Position numbers and translations under genes: made by a program | Shown: one piece after another, positions 48,160 to 59,060 of the stretch | How positions within the stretch are numbered: the stretch's first letter is position 1 | Layout of the letters: the number at the start of each line of letters is the position of its first letter | DNA from: Brevundimonas viscosa | GTDB lineage: Bacteria > Pseudomonadota > Alphaproteobacteria > Caulobacterales > Caulobacteraceae | Length of the DNA stretch: 64,000 nt | Reading direction: 5' to 3' | Assembly: GCF_900116065.1 (NCBI RefSeq) | Contig: NZ_FOZV01000001.1 | Coordinates: 186,001 to 250,000 of the forward strand | Notes under the pieces: model-generated | What the model saw: only the letters and a program-made list of their open reading frames with translations | What the model was told of the DNA's origin: nothing | Database searches by the model: none

Positions 48160-48324
48160 GGTTCTCGTCACGTCCCTTGGGTCCGCACGCGCACGTTCGC
48201 GCGAAGGCGACCGGCGCTCATATAGGCCGTGTTTCTTCAGGGGTCATGACCGAATAGGGGCGAATGAGCCGAAATTCGCACGATTATGCCCCACTACCGG
48301 GACATGCCGGGAGCAGGTCGGAAC

Positions 48325-48356
48325 GAAAAACGCCCCCGGTTCACACCGAGGGCGTC
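48325..48356 (-). terminator. Intrinsic terminator of sucC-sucD
   Basis: Read on the minus strand: GACGCCCTCGGT, a GTGA loop, ACCGGGGGCG and TTTTT. It lies 24 bp after the sucD stop and separates sucCD from odhAB. Confidence 0.82.
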
Positions 48357-48379
48357 CGGAGCTCATTCGTCCTGAAGAC

Positions 48380-49282
48380 TCAGCCCTTGAGCACTTCCAC
48401 CAGCGTGGCGCCCAGCCGGGCCGGCGACGGCGAGACCTTGATGCCGGCGGCCTCCATGGCCGCGATCTTGGACTCGGCGTCGCCCTTGCCGCCGGAGACC
48501 ACGGCTCCGGCGTGGCCCATGGTGCGGCCCTTCGGCGCGGTGCGGCCGGCGATGAAGCCCGCCATCGGCTTCTTGCGGCCCTTCTTCGCCTCGTCGATCA
48601 GGAACTGGGCGGCCTCTTCCTCGGCCGCGCCGCCGATCTCGCCGATCATGATGATCGACTGGGTCTCGGGGTCGGCGAGGAATAGCTCCAGCACGTCGAT
48701 GAACTCGGTGCCCTTGACCGGATCGCCGCCGATGCCGACCGCGGTGGTCTGGCCGAGGCCCTCGTTGGTGGTCTGGAACACCGCCTCATAGGTCAGGGTG
48801 CCCGAACGCGACACCACGCCCACCGAGCCCTTCTTGAAGATCGAGCCCGGCATGATGCCGATCTTGCACTCTTCCGGGGTCAGGATGCCGGGGCAGTTCG
48901 GCCCGAGCAGGCGCGACTTCGACTTCTCCAGCCGCGCCTTGACCCGGACCATGTCCAGCACCGGGATGCCCTCGGTGATGCAGGTGATGAACGGGATCTC
49001 GGCGTCGATGGCCTCGATGATGGCGTCGGCGGCGCCCGCCGGCGGCACGTAGATCACCGAGGCGTCGGCCCCGGTGGCGTCCTTGGCCTCGGCCACCGAG
49101 GCGTAGATCGGCAGGGTCTCACCCTCCGACCCGTGCCACAGCTCGCCGCCCTTCTTCGGGTGGACGCCGCCGACCATCTTCGTGCCGTAGTAGCGAAGCG
49201 CCTGCTCGGTGTGGAAGGTCCCGGTCTTGCCGGTCAGGCCCTGGACGATGACCTTGGTGTCGCGGTTTACGAGGATGGACAT
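48380..49282 (-). CDS. sucD: Succinyl-CoA synthetase alpha subunit
   Basis: A 300-residue subunit: [20 protein letters not shown] and a CoA-binding region at the N-terminus, [34 protein letters not shown], and the phosphohistidine loop near [11 protein letters not shown]. It makes succinate and ATP or GTP from succinyl-CoA. It begins 44 bp after sucC. Normal length. Confidence 0.97.
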   Translation of the reverse strand: MSILVNRDTKVIVQGLTGKTGTFHTEQALRYYGTKMVGGVHPKKGGELWHGSEGETLPIYASVAEAKDATGADASVIYVPPAGAADAIIEAIDAEIPFITCITEGIPVLDMVRVKARLEKSKSRLLGPNCPGILTPEECKIGIMPGSIFKKGSVGVVSRSGTLTYEAVFQTTNEGLGQTTAVGIGGDPVKGTEFIDVLELFLADPETQSIIMIGEIGGAAEEEAAQFLIDEAKKGRKKPMAGFIAGRTAPKGRTMGHAGAVVSGGKGDAESKIAAMEAAGIKVSPSPARLGATLVEVLKG

Positions 49283-49326
49283 GGATCAGCCTTGAATGGG
49301 GTCAGTCAGCGAGACGGTGCGGGCGT

Positions 49327-50517
<1,191 letters not shown>

Positions 50518-50589
50518 GGAAAGCCGCCGAACGCTGGGAGGAGTTGGGCGGCCTTATAGGGGCTGCGCCTTCGCAGGCGCAACCGCCCG

Positions 50590-52095
50590 TCAGTCCACCC
50601 AGTCCCGCTTGAGCGTGCGCGAGGCGCCGATCAGCAGGATCGAGGCCAGAATGTAGAAGCCCATGCCGGTGTAGATGGCCCAGCGCAGGCTCTCGTCGCC
50701 GAAGCGCGGAGCCAGCAGGTCGCTCATCCAGCCGAAGTAGTAGAAGCCGACGGCGATGCCGAGCAGGTTGTTGATCAGCAGGAACAGGGCCGAGGCGGTC
50801 GAGCGCATCGGGGCCGGCACGAGATGCTGCACCGCCGCCGTCACCGGCCCGAGCCAGGCGAGGTTGAGGCCGGTCGGGATCAGGAAGATCAGGAAGGCCA
50901 GGGTCAGGGCCTGGACATGGGTGCCGCCGCCCGGCAGGACCTGGGCGATCAGCCAGTCCGAGTTCATCGCGGCGATGAACAGGGGGGCGGAGATCAGGAA
51001 GGCGATGGCCGGGGTGAGCGGATAGGCGCCCTTGCCCCGTTTCGCCAGCTTGTCGGCGATCGCGCCGCCCAGCCAGATGCCGGCCACCCCGCCGATCAGG
51101 ACGATGCCGGCGTAGTACCAGCTGATCTGCGACAGGGTCAGGTCGAAGCTGCGGATGAAGAAGGTCGGCAGCCAGCCCGCGACTCCGTAGCCGCACACCG
51201 AGGACGAGGCTGCGCCGAGGGCGAGCAGCCAGAAACTCTTCTTGGGCAGCACGGCCGAGGCGGTGGTCCGGGCGATCAGCAGCGAGACGGCGATGACCAG
51301 CGCCAGCAGGGCGCCGAAGCCGAGCACGCGCGCATCGCCGAAGGCGAGGCCGGCGAACTGGTTGAGCGCGGCCAGCGCGGCGGCGACCGCGGCGAGACCG
51401 AACATGACATTGGCCGCCAGACGTCCGACCCGGGCGTCGCCGGCGGCGAGGGCGGCCTCGGGCGACGGCGCCGCCGCGGCGGGCGGCGTGTCGGTCGCGC
51501 CGCGCTTCGGATCGCGAATGGTGAACAGCAGCAGCGGGGCCAGCACGACTCCGGCCAGACCGACGACGATGAACGAGGTGCGCCAGCCGTAGGCGACGGC
51601 CAGCAGGCCGCCGACCAGCGTCCCGGCCGCCATGCCCAGCGGGATGCCGAAGGCGAAGGCCGCGAGCGCCCGCGCCCGCTGGTGCGGGGGGAAATAGTCG
51701 GCGATCAGCGAATAGGCGGGGGCGACGCCGCCGGCCTCGCCCACCCCGACGCCCATGCGGAACAGGAACAGCTGGGTGAAGTTCTGCGCCGTGCCGCAGA
51801 GGGCGGTGAATCCGGACCAGACCGCCAGGGCCCCGGTCATGATCCACACCCGGCTGAACCGGTCCGCCATCCACGCCAGCGGGATGGCCAGGGTCGAGTA
51901 GACCGAGGCGAAGGCGATGCCGCCCAGCAGGCCGAACTCGGTGTCGGTCAGGCCGAAATCCTCGATCAGGCGCGGCCCGAGGATGCCGATGATCTGCCGG
52001 TCGAGGAAGTTCAGCATGTAGACGAGGATCAGCACCGCCAGCACGTAGAAGCGGTAGCCGGGGCGGGCCGGAGCGGCGGCGGCTTGGTCGGTCAT
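50590..52095 (-). CDS. MFS transporter, spinster-like
   Basis: A 501-residue transporter with 12 predicted membrane spans. VYMLNFLDRQIIGIL in TM1 and WMADRFSRVWIMTGAL after TM2 fit the spinster/sugar-phosphate-like MFS group common in Caulobacterales and sphingomonads, as does GVGVGEAGGVAPAYSLIADYFPP. The substrate is unknown; neighbours on the same strand are the TonB receptor upstream (terminator between) and sucC downstream. A role in importing the receptor's cargo across the inner membrane is speculative. Confidence 0.9.
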   Translation of the reverse strand: MTDQAAAAPARPGYRFYVLAVLILVYMLNFLDRQIIGILGPRLIEDFGLTDTEFGLLGGIAFASVYSTLAIPLAWMADRFSRVWIMTGALAVWSGFTALCGTAQNFTQLFLFRMGVGVGEAGGVAPAYSLIADYFPPHQRARALAAFAFGIPLGMAAGTLVGGLLAVAYGWRTSFIVVGLAGVVLAPLLLFTIRDPKRGATDTPPAAAAPSPEAALAAGDARVGRLAANVMFGLAAVAAALAALNQFAGLAFGDARVLGFGALLALVIAVSLLIARTTASAVLPKKSFWLLALGAASSSVCGYGVAGWLPTFFIRSFDLTLSQISWYYAGIVLIGGVAGIWLGGAIADKLAKRGKGAYPLTPAIAFLISAPLFIAAMNSDWLIAQVLPGGGTHVQALTLAFLIFLIPTGLNLAWLGPVTAAVQHLVPAPMRSTASALFLLINNLLGIAVGFYYFGWMSDLLAPRFGDESLRWAIYTGMGFYILASILLIGASRTLKRDWVD

Positions 52096-52151
52096 GGCGT
52101 TCCCCTCGACTTGCGTCGGAACCCTAGCGGCGCGGCTGGCGCGCGCCAGAA

Positions 52152-52185
52152 GAAAAAGGGCGGCGGCTCGTCAGAACCGCCGCCC
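52152..52185 (-). terminator. Intrinsic terminator of the TonB receptor gene
   Basis: On the minus strand, GGGCGGCGG, an 8-nt loop, and CCGCCGCCC then TTTTTCTTC. Located 29 bp after the receptor stop. Confidence 0.88.
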
Positions 52186-52213
52186 GGATCAGAAGCGATC
52201 AGGCTTCAGGAGA

Positions 52214-54445
52214 TCAGAACTTGACGCCGACCCGCGCCGTGAAGGTGCGCGGCGCGCCGTAGAAGGCGGTGATCGAGTCGCCGGTAGCGACGCCGGGGAA
52301 GTTGTAGCCGCCGGTCTTGTAGCGCTCGTCCGACAGGTTCTTGCCGTGCAGCCCGACGGTCCAGCGGTCGCTGGCCGAGGTCCAGACCACGCTGGCGTCG
52401 TAGAGCCAGAAGGCTTCCTGATCGAGCAGCGGGGCCGGGGTTTCGAACTGCTGGTAGTCGCCGCGGTAGGCGGCCGACGGGGTGAAGGCGATCTCGCTGC
52501 CGTCGGCGAACCAGTGGGTCCAGGTGGCGCTGACCGCGCCGGTCCATTCCGGCGTGTTCTGGAAGTCGCGCAGGTCCGAGACGTCGACGAAGCAGCCCGG
52601 CTGCGTCGGGCAGGTCGTGTTCAGCGGTCCGGTCGGGATGTAGGCCAGGAACTCGTCGAACTGGGCATCGATGTAGCTGAGCATGCCGTTGACGACGAGG
52701 TTCTGGCTGACGCGCAGCGAACCTTCGAACTCCCAGCCCCGGATCGACGACGAACCGACGTTGTCGACCACGGAGGCGACGGTGGCGCCGGCCGGATACT
52801 GGGTGGTGATCTGCTGGTCCTCGTACGAGGAGTCGAAGATCGCCGTGGCGAAGCTCAGCCGGTCGAACAGGTTGCCCTTCAGGCCCAGTTCGATGGTTTC
52901 GACCGTTTCCGGGTCGTAGCCCAGGACGGTGTCCGGATAGAGCACCGCGTCGCCGCGCATGTCGAAGCCGCCCGACTTGAAGCCGCGGCCCCACGAGGCG
53001 TAGGTCGTGAAGTCCGGGCTGATCTCGTAGGAGACGCTGACCCGCGGGGTGAACTCCTCGAAGTCGCGGGTGTCGGTGTAGTCCGTCCGGGGGCCGCCCA
53101 GCGGGACGGCGGCGTTGTTGCCGAAGAACGGGCTGCGGATTCCGAGGTACTGCTGGCGGAAGACGGTTCCGGTCTTCTCATCGTGGGTGAAGCGGCCGCC
53201 GACCGAGACGGCCAGGGCGTCGGTGACGTCGTAGGTGAAGTCGCCGAAGACCGACCAGCTTTGCGTGTCGACGCTGCCTGCGGTGAGCGTGGTCAGGTTG
53301 AAGTTGCCGACGACGGTGTCGAAGGCGCCCGAGGCGGTGGCGTCGAGGAAATAGACGCCGGCGACGCCGGACCAGCGGTCGCCCTCGAACAGCGCCTGGA
53401 ACTCCTGGCTGAACTGGTCGTCGTCGTACTGGGCCGGGATGTCGAGGATCGGCGCGGCGAGGTTGTCGAAGTCGATGTTGCCGCGGGTCGAACCGTCACG
53501 GTAGGCGGTGATCGACTTCAGGGTCAGCCAGTCGTTGACGGTCCACTCGCCGGTCAGCGACACGCCGCGGGTCTCGACGTCGTTCTTGTCGCCGGCGCCG
53601 GCCATGGTGTCGTATTCGTTGTCCAGGATCGGCGCGAACTCGCGGTGCCCGTGCCGGGCGTTGGAGCTGTCCTGGACCCAGTCGCCGGCGAGGCGGACGA
53701 ACAGGTTGTCGGTCGGGGTCCACTCGAAGCTGAGGCGGGCCGCCGTGACGTCCTTGTTGTAGTGCTCGGTGCCGGTGTTCAGGTTCTCGCCGAAGCCGTC
53801 GCGCAGATAGCGGGCCACGGCCGCCGAGATGCCGAAGTTGTCGTTGATCGGTCCCGAGATGCTGGCGATGGCGTCGAACTGGTCGTAGCTGCCATAGGCG
53901 CCCTGCAGTTCGATCTCCGGCTCGTCGCCGATCCGCCGCGTCACGTACTTGATCGCGCCGCCGATGGTGTTGCGGCCGTAGAGCGTGCCCTGCGGACCAC
54001 GCAGCACCTCGATGCGCTCGACGTCGAACACGTCCAGGACCGCCGCCTGCGGACGGGCGACGTAGACGTCGTCGATGTACAGGCCCACCCCCGGATCGAA
54101 GCCCCACAGCGGATCCTGCTGGCCAACGCCGCGGATGAAGGAGATCAGGGTCGAGTTCGAGCCGCGGGCCGAGTTGAGGGTCAGGCTCGGCGTCGAGCGG
54201 GCGAGTTCGGTGATGTCGACCGTGCCGCGGGCTTCCAGCGTTTCGCCGGAGATGGCGGTGACGGCCACCGGGACGTCCTGCAGCGCCTCCTCGCGGCGGC
54301 GGGCGGTGACGATGATCTCGCCCAGCTCGCTGGCCTGCGGGTCGGTCGCCTGTCCGGGAGAGGCGGCGTCCTGCGCCATGGCGACGCCCGAGAGCGCGCC
54401 CCAGGCAGCCCCGGCGAGCAAGGCGGTTTTCACGAGTCGATTCAT
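52214..54445 (-). CDS. TonB-dependent outer-membrane receptor
   Basis: A 743-residue receptor. Signal peptide MNRLVKTALLAGAAWGALSG ending near AMAQ; TonB-box-like EIIVTARRREE at about 48-58; plug domain with QDVPVAVTAISGETLEARG and VERIEVLRGPQGTLYGRNTIG; 22-strand barrel ending FTARVGVKF with terminal Phe. This subtype is abundant in sphingomonads and Caulobacterales and imports diverse organics. It is divergent from a TetR-LytTR pair and close to a carotenoid-type oxygenase, which hints at an isoprenoid or stilbenoid ligand; that is inference. The upstream 175 bp holds an AT-rich stretch likely to contain the promoter. Confidence 0.94.
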   Translation of the reverse strand: MNRLVKTALLAGAAWGALSGVAMAQDAASPGQATDPQASELGEIIVTARRREEALQDVPVAVTAISGETLEARGTVDITELARSTPSLTLNSARGSNSTLISFIRGVGQQDPLWGFDPGVGLYIDDVYVARPQAAVLDVFDVERIEVLRGPQGTLYGRNTIGGAIKYVTRRIGDEPEIELQGAYGSYDQFDAIASISGPINDNFGISAAVARYLRDGFGENLNTGTEHYNKDVTAARLSFEWTPTDNLFVRLAGDWVQDSSNARHGHREFAPILDNEYDTMAGAGDKNDVETRGVSLTGEWTVNDWLTLKSITAYRDGSTRGNIDFDNLAAPILDIPAQYDDDQFSQEFQALFEGDRWSGVAGVYFLDATASGAFDTVVGNFNLTTLTAGSVDTQSWSVFGDFTYDVTDALAVSVGGRFTHDEKTGTVFRQQYLGIRSPFFGNNAAVPLGGPRTDYTDTRDFEEFTPRVSVSYEISPDFTTYASWGRGFKSGGFDMRGDAVLYPDTVLGYDPETVETIELGLKGNLFDRLSFATAIFDSSYEDQQITTQYPAGATVASVVDNVGSSSIRGWEFEGSLRVSQNLVVNGMLSYIDAQFDEFLAYIPTGPLNTTCPTQPGCFVDVSDLRDFQNTPEWTGAVSATWTHWFADGSEIAFTPSAAYRGDYQQFETPAPLLDQEAFWLYDASVVWTSASDRWTVGLHGKNLSDERYKTGGYNFPGVATGDSITAFYGAPRTFTARVGVKF

Positions 54446-54620
54446 GTCGGCCCCAATCCTGATGTTTCCGGTGAGACGCTTTTATTCAGCGTTCAATGAT
54501 TTTCTCGGACGGTAATCGTTTTCCGGCGGCTGTCAAACGGCGGAGCTTGGTCCCGGCGCGCCGCGCGGCCGATCTGTGGCGCCGTTGCACAGGCGGGGCG
54601 GACCGGCCTAGCGTCGCCGC

Positions 54621-55358
54621 ATGACCCGCCTCGACGCCCCCGCCCCCGCCGCCGACGCCCGACCGGCCCGCCGCGGCCGTCCACCGAAAGCCCGGGGCGC
54701 CGGGGCGGCCGACACCCGGGAGTCCATCCTCGACGCGGCCGAGGACCTGTTCTCGAAGCACGGCTTCTACGGCGTCACCATCCGCGAGGTGGCGCGCGAG
54801 GCGGGCGTCGATACGGCCCTGGTCCACTACTATTTCGGGGCCAAACGGGACCTGTTCGACGCGGTCTTCCTCCGCCGCGCCGAGGTCTGGAACAACGAGC
54901 GGGTCGAGGCCATCAACCGCTACGCCCGCGACGCCGGCCCCCACGGCATGACCCTGGAAGGTCTGTTCGAGGCCTTCCTGCGCCCGCCGTTCCAGTGGTC
55001 GCTGAAGGGCGGGCCGGGATGGAAGCACTACGCCGCCCTGGTGGCCCAGACCAACGCCAATCCCGCCTTCGGCGGCGAGACCATGGCCCGCTATTTCGAC
55101 CCGGCCATCCGCCGCCTGATCGAGTTGATCAAGCAGATCATGCCGCAGGCGCGCGAGGCCGATCTCTACTGGGCCTACCACAACCTGTCGGGAGCCCTGA
55201 CCCTGACCCTGGGCGAAACCGGCCGTCTCGACCGGCTGTCGGGCGGACTGTGCCGCTCGGGCGATCTGGAGAGCGCCTGCGACTACATGGTGCGCTTCGC
55301 CGCGGCCGGCTTCCGGGCCGTGTGCGGTCCCGCGGCCGGGGAGGCCCCGCCGGCATGA
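54621..55358 (+). CDS. TetR family transcriptional regulator
   Basis: A 245-residue regulator. A basic, Pro/Ala-rich 30-residue start is followed by the TetR HTH (about 32-78): TRESILDAAEDLFSKHGFYG, VTIREVAREAGVDTALVHYYF. The C-terminal ligand domain resembles the CerR/YcdC-like TetR_C group (FLRPPFQWSLKGGPGW). It is divergent from the TonB receptor and may control it. Its TGA overlaps the LytTR start by ATGA. Confidence 0.92.
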   Translation: MTRLDAPAPAADARPARRGRPPKARGAGAADTRESILDAAEDLFSKHGFYGVTIREVAREAGVDTALVHYYFGAKRDLFDAVFLRRAEVWNNERVEAINRYARDAGPHGMTLEGLFEAFLRPPFQWSLKGGPGWKHYAALVAQTNANPAFGGETMARYFDPAIRRLIELIKQIMPQAREADLYWAYHNLSGALTLTLGETGRLDRLSGGLCRSGDLESACDYMVRFAAAGFRAVCGPAAGEAPPA

Positions 55359-56131
55359 GCGATACCGGGTTTCGCAGGGAGCCGATCCGGCTGACGCTCG
55401 ACCGGGCATTGGCGCGGGGCGTGTTCATGGCCCTCGCCGGGGGCATCGTGCTGGCCCTGACCGGGGCCTTCGGCATGGACGAGGTCTCTCTCGCCTTCCG
55501 CCTGACCTACTGGACCACGGTGATGCTGATCGGCTCGGCGTGGGGGCACGTCTGCTCACGCGCCGTGGAGCGCTTCGTCGACTTCGACCGTCGGCCCTGG
55601 CTGTCGGTGCTGCTGCTCACCGTCGTGATCTCGGGTCCTCTGTCGGTGATCGTCTGGGCGGTGACGACGCGCTTCTTCGACGACGGACAGGCGCTGGCGT
55701 GGGAGCGACTGCCCTACTTCCTCGGCCCGGTAGCCCTGGTCACCGCCGTCCTGTCGGCGCTCAACGTCTTCCTGTCGCGGACGCCCGTGCAGACCCACGC
55801 CGCCCCCGATGCCATCCCGCCCCGCTTCCTCGACCGGCTTCCGCCGAAGCTGCGCGGCGCGACCCTGCGCGCGGTGCAGGCCGAGGATCATTACCTGCGT
55901 CTGCACACCGACCGGGGTTCGGACCTGATCCTGATGCGACTGTCTGACGCCGTCGCCGAGCTGGAGGGGCAGGAAGGGGCGCGTACCCACCGCAGCTGGT
56001 GGGTGGCCCGCGACGCGGTCCGCGACGTGCGCCGCGGCGACGGCCGCGCCACCCTGCTGCTCGACGGCGGGATCGAGGCGCCGGTCAGTCGCCGCTACGC
56101 CCGAGCCCTGCGCGCCGCCGGCTGGTACTAG
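55355..56131 (+). CDS. Membrane-anchored LytTR DNA-binding protein
   Basis: A 258-residue protein with four predicted membrane helices in the first 150 residues (around 24-42, 49-68, 78-101, 112-132) and a LytTR DNA-binding domain at about 155-258 (LRAVQAEDHYLRLHTDRGSD and VRRGDGRATLLLDGG). Membrane-bound LytTR proteins act as one-component regulators. The signal is unknown. Coupled to the TetR gene by a 4-nt overlap, and it ends 4 bp inside the convergent oxygenase gene. Confidence 0.9.
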   Translation: MSDTGFRREPIRLTLDRALARGVFMALAGGIVLALTGAFGMDEVSLAFRLTYWTTVMLIGSAWGHVCSRAVERFVDFDRRPWLSVLLLTVVISGPLSVIVWAVTTRFFDDGQALAWERLPYFLGPVALVTAVLSALNVFLSRTPVQTHAAPDAIPPRFLDRLPPKLRGATLRAVQAEDHYLRLHTDRGSDLILMRLSDAVAELEGQEGARTHRSWWVARDAVRDVRRGDGRATLLLDGGIEAPVSRRYARALRAAGWY

Positions 56132-57594
56132 CCGACCCAGGCCCCGTGGAAGCCGGCCGGCAGGGCGATGTCCGCTCGCCAGCTGCAGACCGGCCCCGCG
56201 GCCACCCGGCCAGTCTCGAAGACGTGCAGCTCGGTCACGCCTTGCGCGAGGTTGATCGACGGCGCCACCAGCCAGGCCTCGGCCTCTCCGGTTCCTCCCG
56301 GCTTCGGAACCCAGACCGCCTCCTCGGTGATCATCCGTTCGCCGAAGTCGAACCGGTCGGAGCGGCCGCTCTCCCAGTCGTGCACCGCCAGTCCGGTGGG
56401 CAGCGGCCGTCCCCGCCCCTCGCCGGCGACGTGCGAAGTGTAGCGCCGGCGTATCCCCGCCCGGCGCGGGTCGCCCTTCGGGAATTCGGCGTCGACCCCC
56501 GAGGAGACCATCTCCGCCCGCCCGTCGGGCTGGAGCGTGACCATGGCGAGCCGCGCCGGATCGCCGGGGACGGCGCCCCGCCCTTCGACCAGCACCCGCG
56601 CGCCCTCGACGGCGAAGGCGACGTCGGAGGCGGCGGCGACGTCGAAGCGGATCGTGCCGTCCGCCTCTTCCCAGGCGTCGCCGAGATGGAAGAAGCTGAA
56701 GGTCGGCAGCTCGAAGGTGCGCGTGCGGGTCAGGTCGGCCTTGTCGATGACCAGCACCTGCGTCCCCAGCTCCGGCTTCCACGCGAACTGCGCCGCGTAA
56801 GGCATGCCGCGGCGCTCGAACACCCACGGCTGGAGCACGATGACCAGGCTCCGCGCGGTCGCGGTGAAGTCGTGCATGTAGCTGGCGCGCGGCAGCTCGA
56901 TGATCTGCGCCGTGTGCAGGCTGCGGTCGGGATTCAGCCGCCACACCACCATGCGGTCGCCCCACAGGCCGATGTTCCAGATGGTCCCGTCCGGGTCGAA
57001 CCGCGGATGGGCCTGGAAGGGCATGCCCTTCAGATCGTCGCGCAGGGTGACGAAGCCGCGCGTCGCCAGGTCGCCGGCGTCCATGGCCAGCGGCGAGCCG
57101 CCCTCCCAGAGCGCCCAGATCTCATCCCCGGCGGCCATCACCGCGGTGTTGGCCGCGTTGACGTCGTCCGGAGCGCCGACCCGCGCGCGCCCGTCGCCGA
57201 CGGTGCCGAAGCCCGGCGTGACCACGGCGTCCAGGGCGCTCTCCAGCCGTCGCTTCGGCGTGTCGGCGAAGCGGGCCTCCAGCGTCGCCTGCCCGCTCCG
57301 CACCCGGAAGGCCCGCATCAGCCCGTCGCCGTCGAACCAGTGGCTGACGCTCCCCCCGGGCCGGCGGAACTTGCCCGGGCCGTTGCGGAACAGGGTCCCC
57401 TCCAGCCCCTCGGGCGCCCGGCCGTGCACCAGCTGCATCGGGCGAGGGGCGAGGTCGGCCTCGACATCGATCGTGGCCAGCGACCAGTCGGCGGCGGCCT
57501 GCATGGCGGCCCTGGCGCGGACGGTCTCGGGGCTCAGCACCGCCGCTGACAGGGCGGCGGCGCCGGTGAGAAAGGCGCGGCGGGAGGCGTCCAT
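56128..57594 (-). CDS. Carotenoid/stilbene oxygenase (RPE65 family), Tat-exported
   Basis: A 488-residue non-haem iron dioxygenase of the carotenoid-cleavage/lignostilbene family. All four iron-binding histidines are placed as expected: His196 (PFQAHPRFD), His241 (YMHDFTAT), His303 (SFFHLGD) and His483 (AGFHGAWVG). The N-terminus MDASRRAFLTGAAAL is a twin-arginine signal, so the enzyme acts in the periplasm, unusual for the family's cytosolic members. It cleaves a carotenoid, apocarotenoid or stilbene double bond; the substrate cannot be chosen. A DUF2141 gene lies 11 bp downstream. Confidence 0.9.
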   Translation of the reverse strand: MDASRRAFLTGAAALSAAVLSPETVRARAAMQAAADWSLATIDVEADLAPRPMQLVHGRAPEGLEGTLFRNGPGKFRRPGGSVSHWFDGDGLMRAFRVRSGQATLEARFADTPKRRLESALDAVVTPGFGTVGDGRARVGAPDDVNAANTAVMAAGDEIWALWEGGSPLAMDAGDLATRGFVTLRDDLKGMPFQAHPRFDPDGTIWNIGLWGDRMVVWRLNPDRSLHTAQIIELPRASYMHDFTATARSLVIVLQPWVFERRGMPYAAQFAWKPELGTQVLVIDKADLTRTRTFELPTFSFFHLGDAWEEADGTIRFDVAAASDVAFAVEGARVLVEGRGAVPGDPARLAMVTLQPDGRAEMVSSGVDAEFPKGDPRRAGIRRRYTSHVAGEGRGRPLPTGLAVHDWESGRSDRFDFGERMITEEAVWVPKPGGTGEAEAWLVAPSINLAQGVTELHVFETGRVAAGPVCSWRADIALPAGFHGAWVG

Positions 57595-57605
57595 CGGCCC
57601 CTCCC

Positions 57606-58028
57606 TCAGCGGATGCGGATGGTCTGGGCGACGTCGCCCGAAACCGTGAACCGCGCCCGCTCCCAGCTGGCCGGCCCCATGTCCCCGCGCGCGTTGTTGG
57701 AGAAGGCGTAGGGCTCGACCGGAATGCCGAACGGGTTGGTGTCCATCTCGCCGTCGCCGTCGACGTCGTGGAAGGCCTTCACCGCATAGTCTCCGCTCGG
57801 GAGGTCGCGGAACACCGCCACCGCCGGACCGGAAGCGTCGATGGCGGCGCGGGCCACGGCCGGCCCGCCCCGGTACGCGGCCGCGGAATCGTACAGGGCG
57901 ACCATCACTCGCCCGGTCGTGGCGCCGGTCTCGAAGGTCAGGGACACGGCATGCCCCCGGTCCTGCGCGAGCGCGGACGGGGCGGACAGCAGCAGGGCCG
58001 CGGCGGCGGCGCAGGCGAATCGGAACAT
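57606..58028 (-). CDS. DUF2141 exported protein
   Basis: A 140-residue protein with signal peptide (MFRFACAAAAALLLSAPSALA, then Q) and a single DUF2141 domain: VMVALYDSAAAYRGG, VAVFRDLPSGDYAVKAFHDVDGDG, NPFGIPVEPYAFSNNARG. This small beta-sandwich family is periplasmic and uncharacterised; it often accompanies carotenoid or surface genes. It is read in the same direction as the oxygenase and begins 11 bp upstream of it, so the two are probably one operon starting at 58028. Confidence 0.88.
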   Translation of the reverse strand: MFRFACAAAAALLLSAPSALAQDRGHAVSLTFETGATTGRVMVALYDSAAAYRGGPAVARAAIDASGPAVAVFRDLPSGDYAVKAFHDVDGDGEMDTNPFGIPVEPYAFSNNARGDMGPASWERARFTVSGDVAQTIRIR

Positions 58029-58349
58029 CTCGGGTCCTCCAGCGAGGCCCGACCGCGGGCCCCGAACGACCCGACGCTGCCGGCGCCGGCGCCGGCCCGC
58101 CACTTCGTCTTCAGGAACAGACGCCGCGCCTTCGCGAATGGCGACGACCGTCCGTTCGCGCTTCGCGAATGGACGAGCCCGCCGGACCTCCCGGCGCTTC
58201 GTGCGCAGCCCGGCCCGCTCCGCCGTGCCCCGCGGCGCCCCCCTCCTTCTGCGGCGGGGGATCGGGGGACCGACGGCCTGTGGTCCTGTTGTGGCCAAGG
58301 CGCGGCGGTCGCCGGGTGAACCCGGTCCGCCGGAGAGGCGGCGCAAGCC
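58029..58349. other. 321-bp intergenic region with paired TTCGCGAA palindromes
   Basis: No gene seen. It is the upstream region of the DUF2141-oxygenase operon and the 3' flank of ppa. CTTCGCGAATGG occurs twice, at 58130-58141 and 58161-58172, starts 31 bp apart (three helical turns), each centred on the palindrome TTCGCGAA. This could be an operator pair. Confidence 0.5.
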
Positions 58350-58913
58350 TCAGGCGGCGTTGGCGGCCTTGCTCTCGGCGGCCTGTTTCGCCTGATGGGC
58401 GCGCACGCCGGCGGCGATCAGCTCGGCGGCCTCGCCGGCGTCGCCCCAGCCCTTGACCGTGACCGACTTGCCCTTCTCCAGGTCCTTGTAGCGGGTGAAG
58501 AAGTGCTCGATCTGTTCGACCAGGATGGCCGGCAGCTGCCGGTAGCTGGCGATGTCGGTGTAGTAGGGGTTCAGCTTGTCGACCGGCACGGCGAGGATCT
58601 TCTCGTCGCCGCCGGCCTCGTCCTCCATCTTCAGCACCCCGATCGGACGCGAGCGGATGATGCAGCCCGGCACCACCGGCGTCGGATTGAGCACGATCAC
58701 GTCGCAGGGATCGCCGTCGTCCGACAGAGTGTGCGGCACGAAGCCGTAGTTGCCGGGATAGTACATGGCCGTATGCAGGAAGCGGTCAACGAACAGGGCG
58801 CCCGAAGCCTTGTCCATCTCGTACTTCACCGGCAGGCCGCCCTGCGGGATCTCGATGACCACATTGACGTCCCAGGGCGGGTTCGGACCGACGGGGATGG
58901 CGTCGAGGTTCAT
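58350..58913 (-). CDS. ppa: Inorganic pyrophosphatase (family I)
   Basis: A 187-residue enzyme hydrolysing pyrophosphate. Motifs: VVIEIPQGGLPVKYEMDK, the metal-binding DDGDPCDVIVLNP, and EKILAVPVDKL. The C-terminus has an Ala/Lys tail. The ATG at 58913 gives MNLDAIPVGPNPPWDVN, the typical start. Cytosolic; divergent from the DUF599 gene. Confidence 0.96.
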   Translation of the reverse strand: MNLDAIPVGPNPPWDVNVVIEIPQGGLPVKYEMDKASGALFVDRFLHTAMYYPGNYGFVPHTLSDDGDPCDVIVLNPTPVVPGCIIRSRPIGVLKMEDEAGGDEKILAVPVDKLNPYYTDIASYRQLPAILVEQIEHFFTRYKDLEKGKSVTVKGWGDAGEAAELIAAGVRAHQAKQAAESKAANAA

Positions 58914-59060
58914 GTCGGGCTCGTCTGTTGTGCAACTGCGAACGGGAGGCGCGGGTGATAGGCGGGCGGGCCGGCGGAAGCAAGGCGCGCCCACCGGGGA
59001 AAGTCGCTTGAGCGCCGGCCGGTTGCGCGTCAGCATCGCCCGTCCCTCCGTGGAGCGCAG

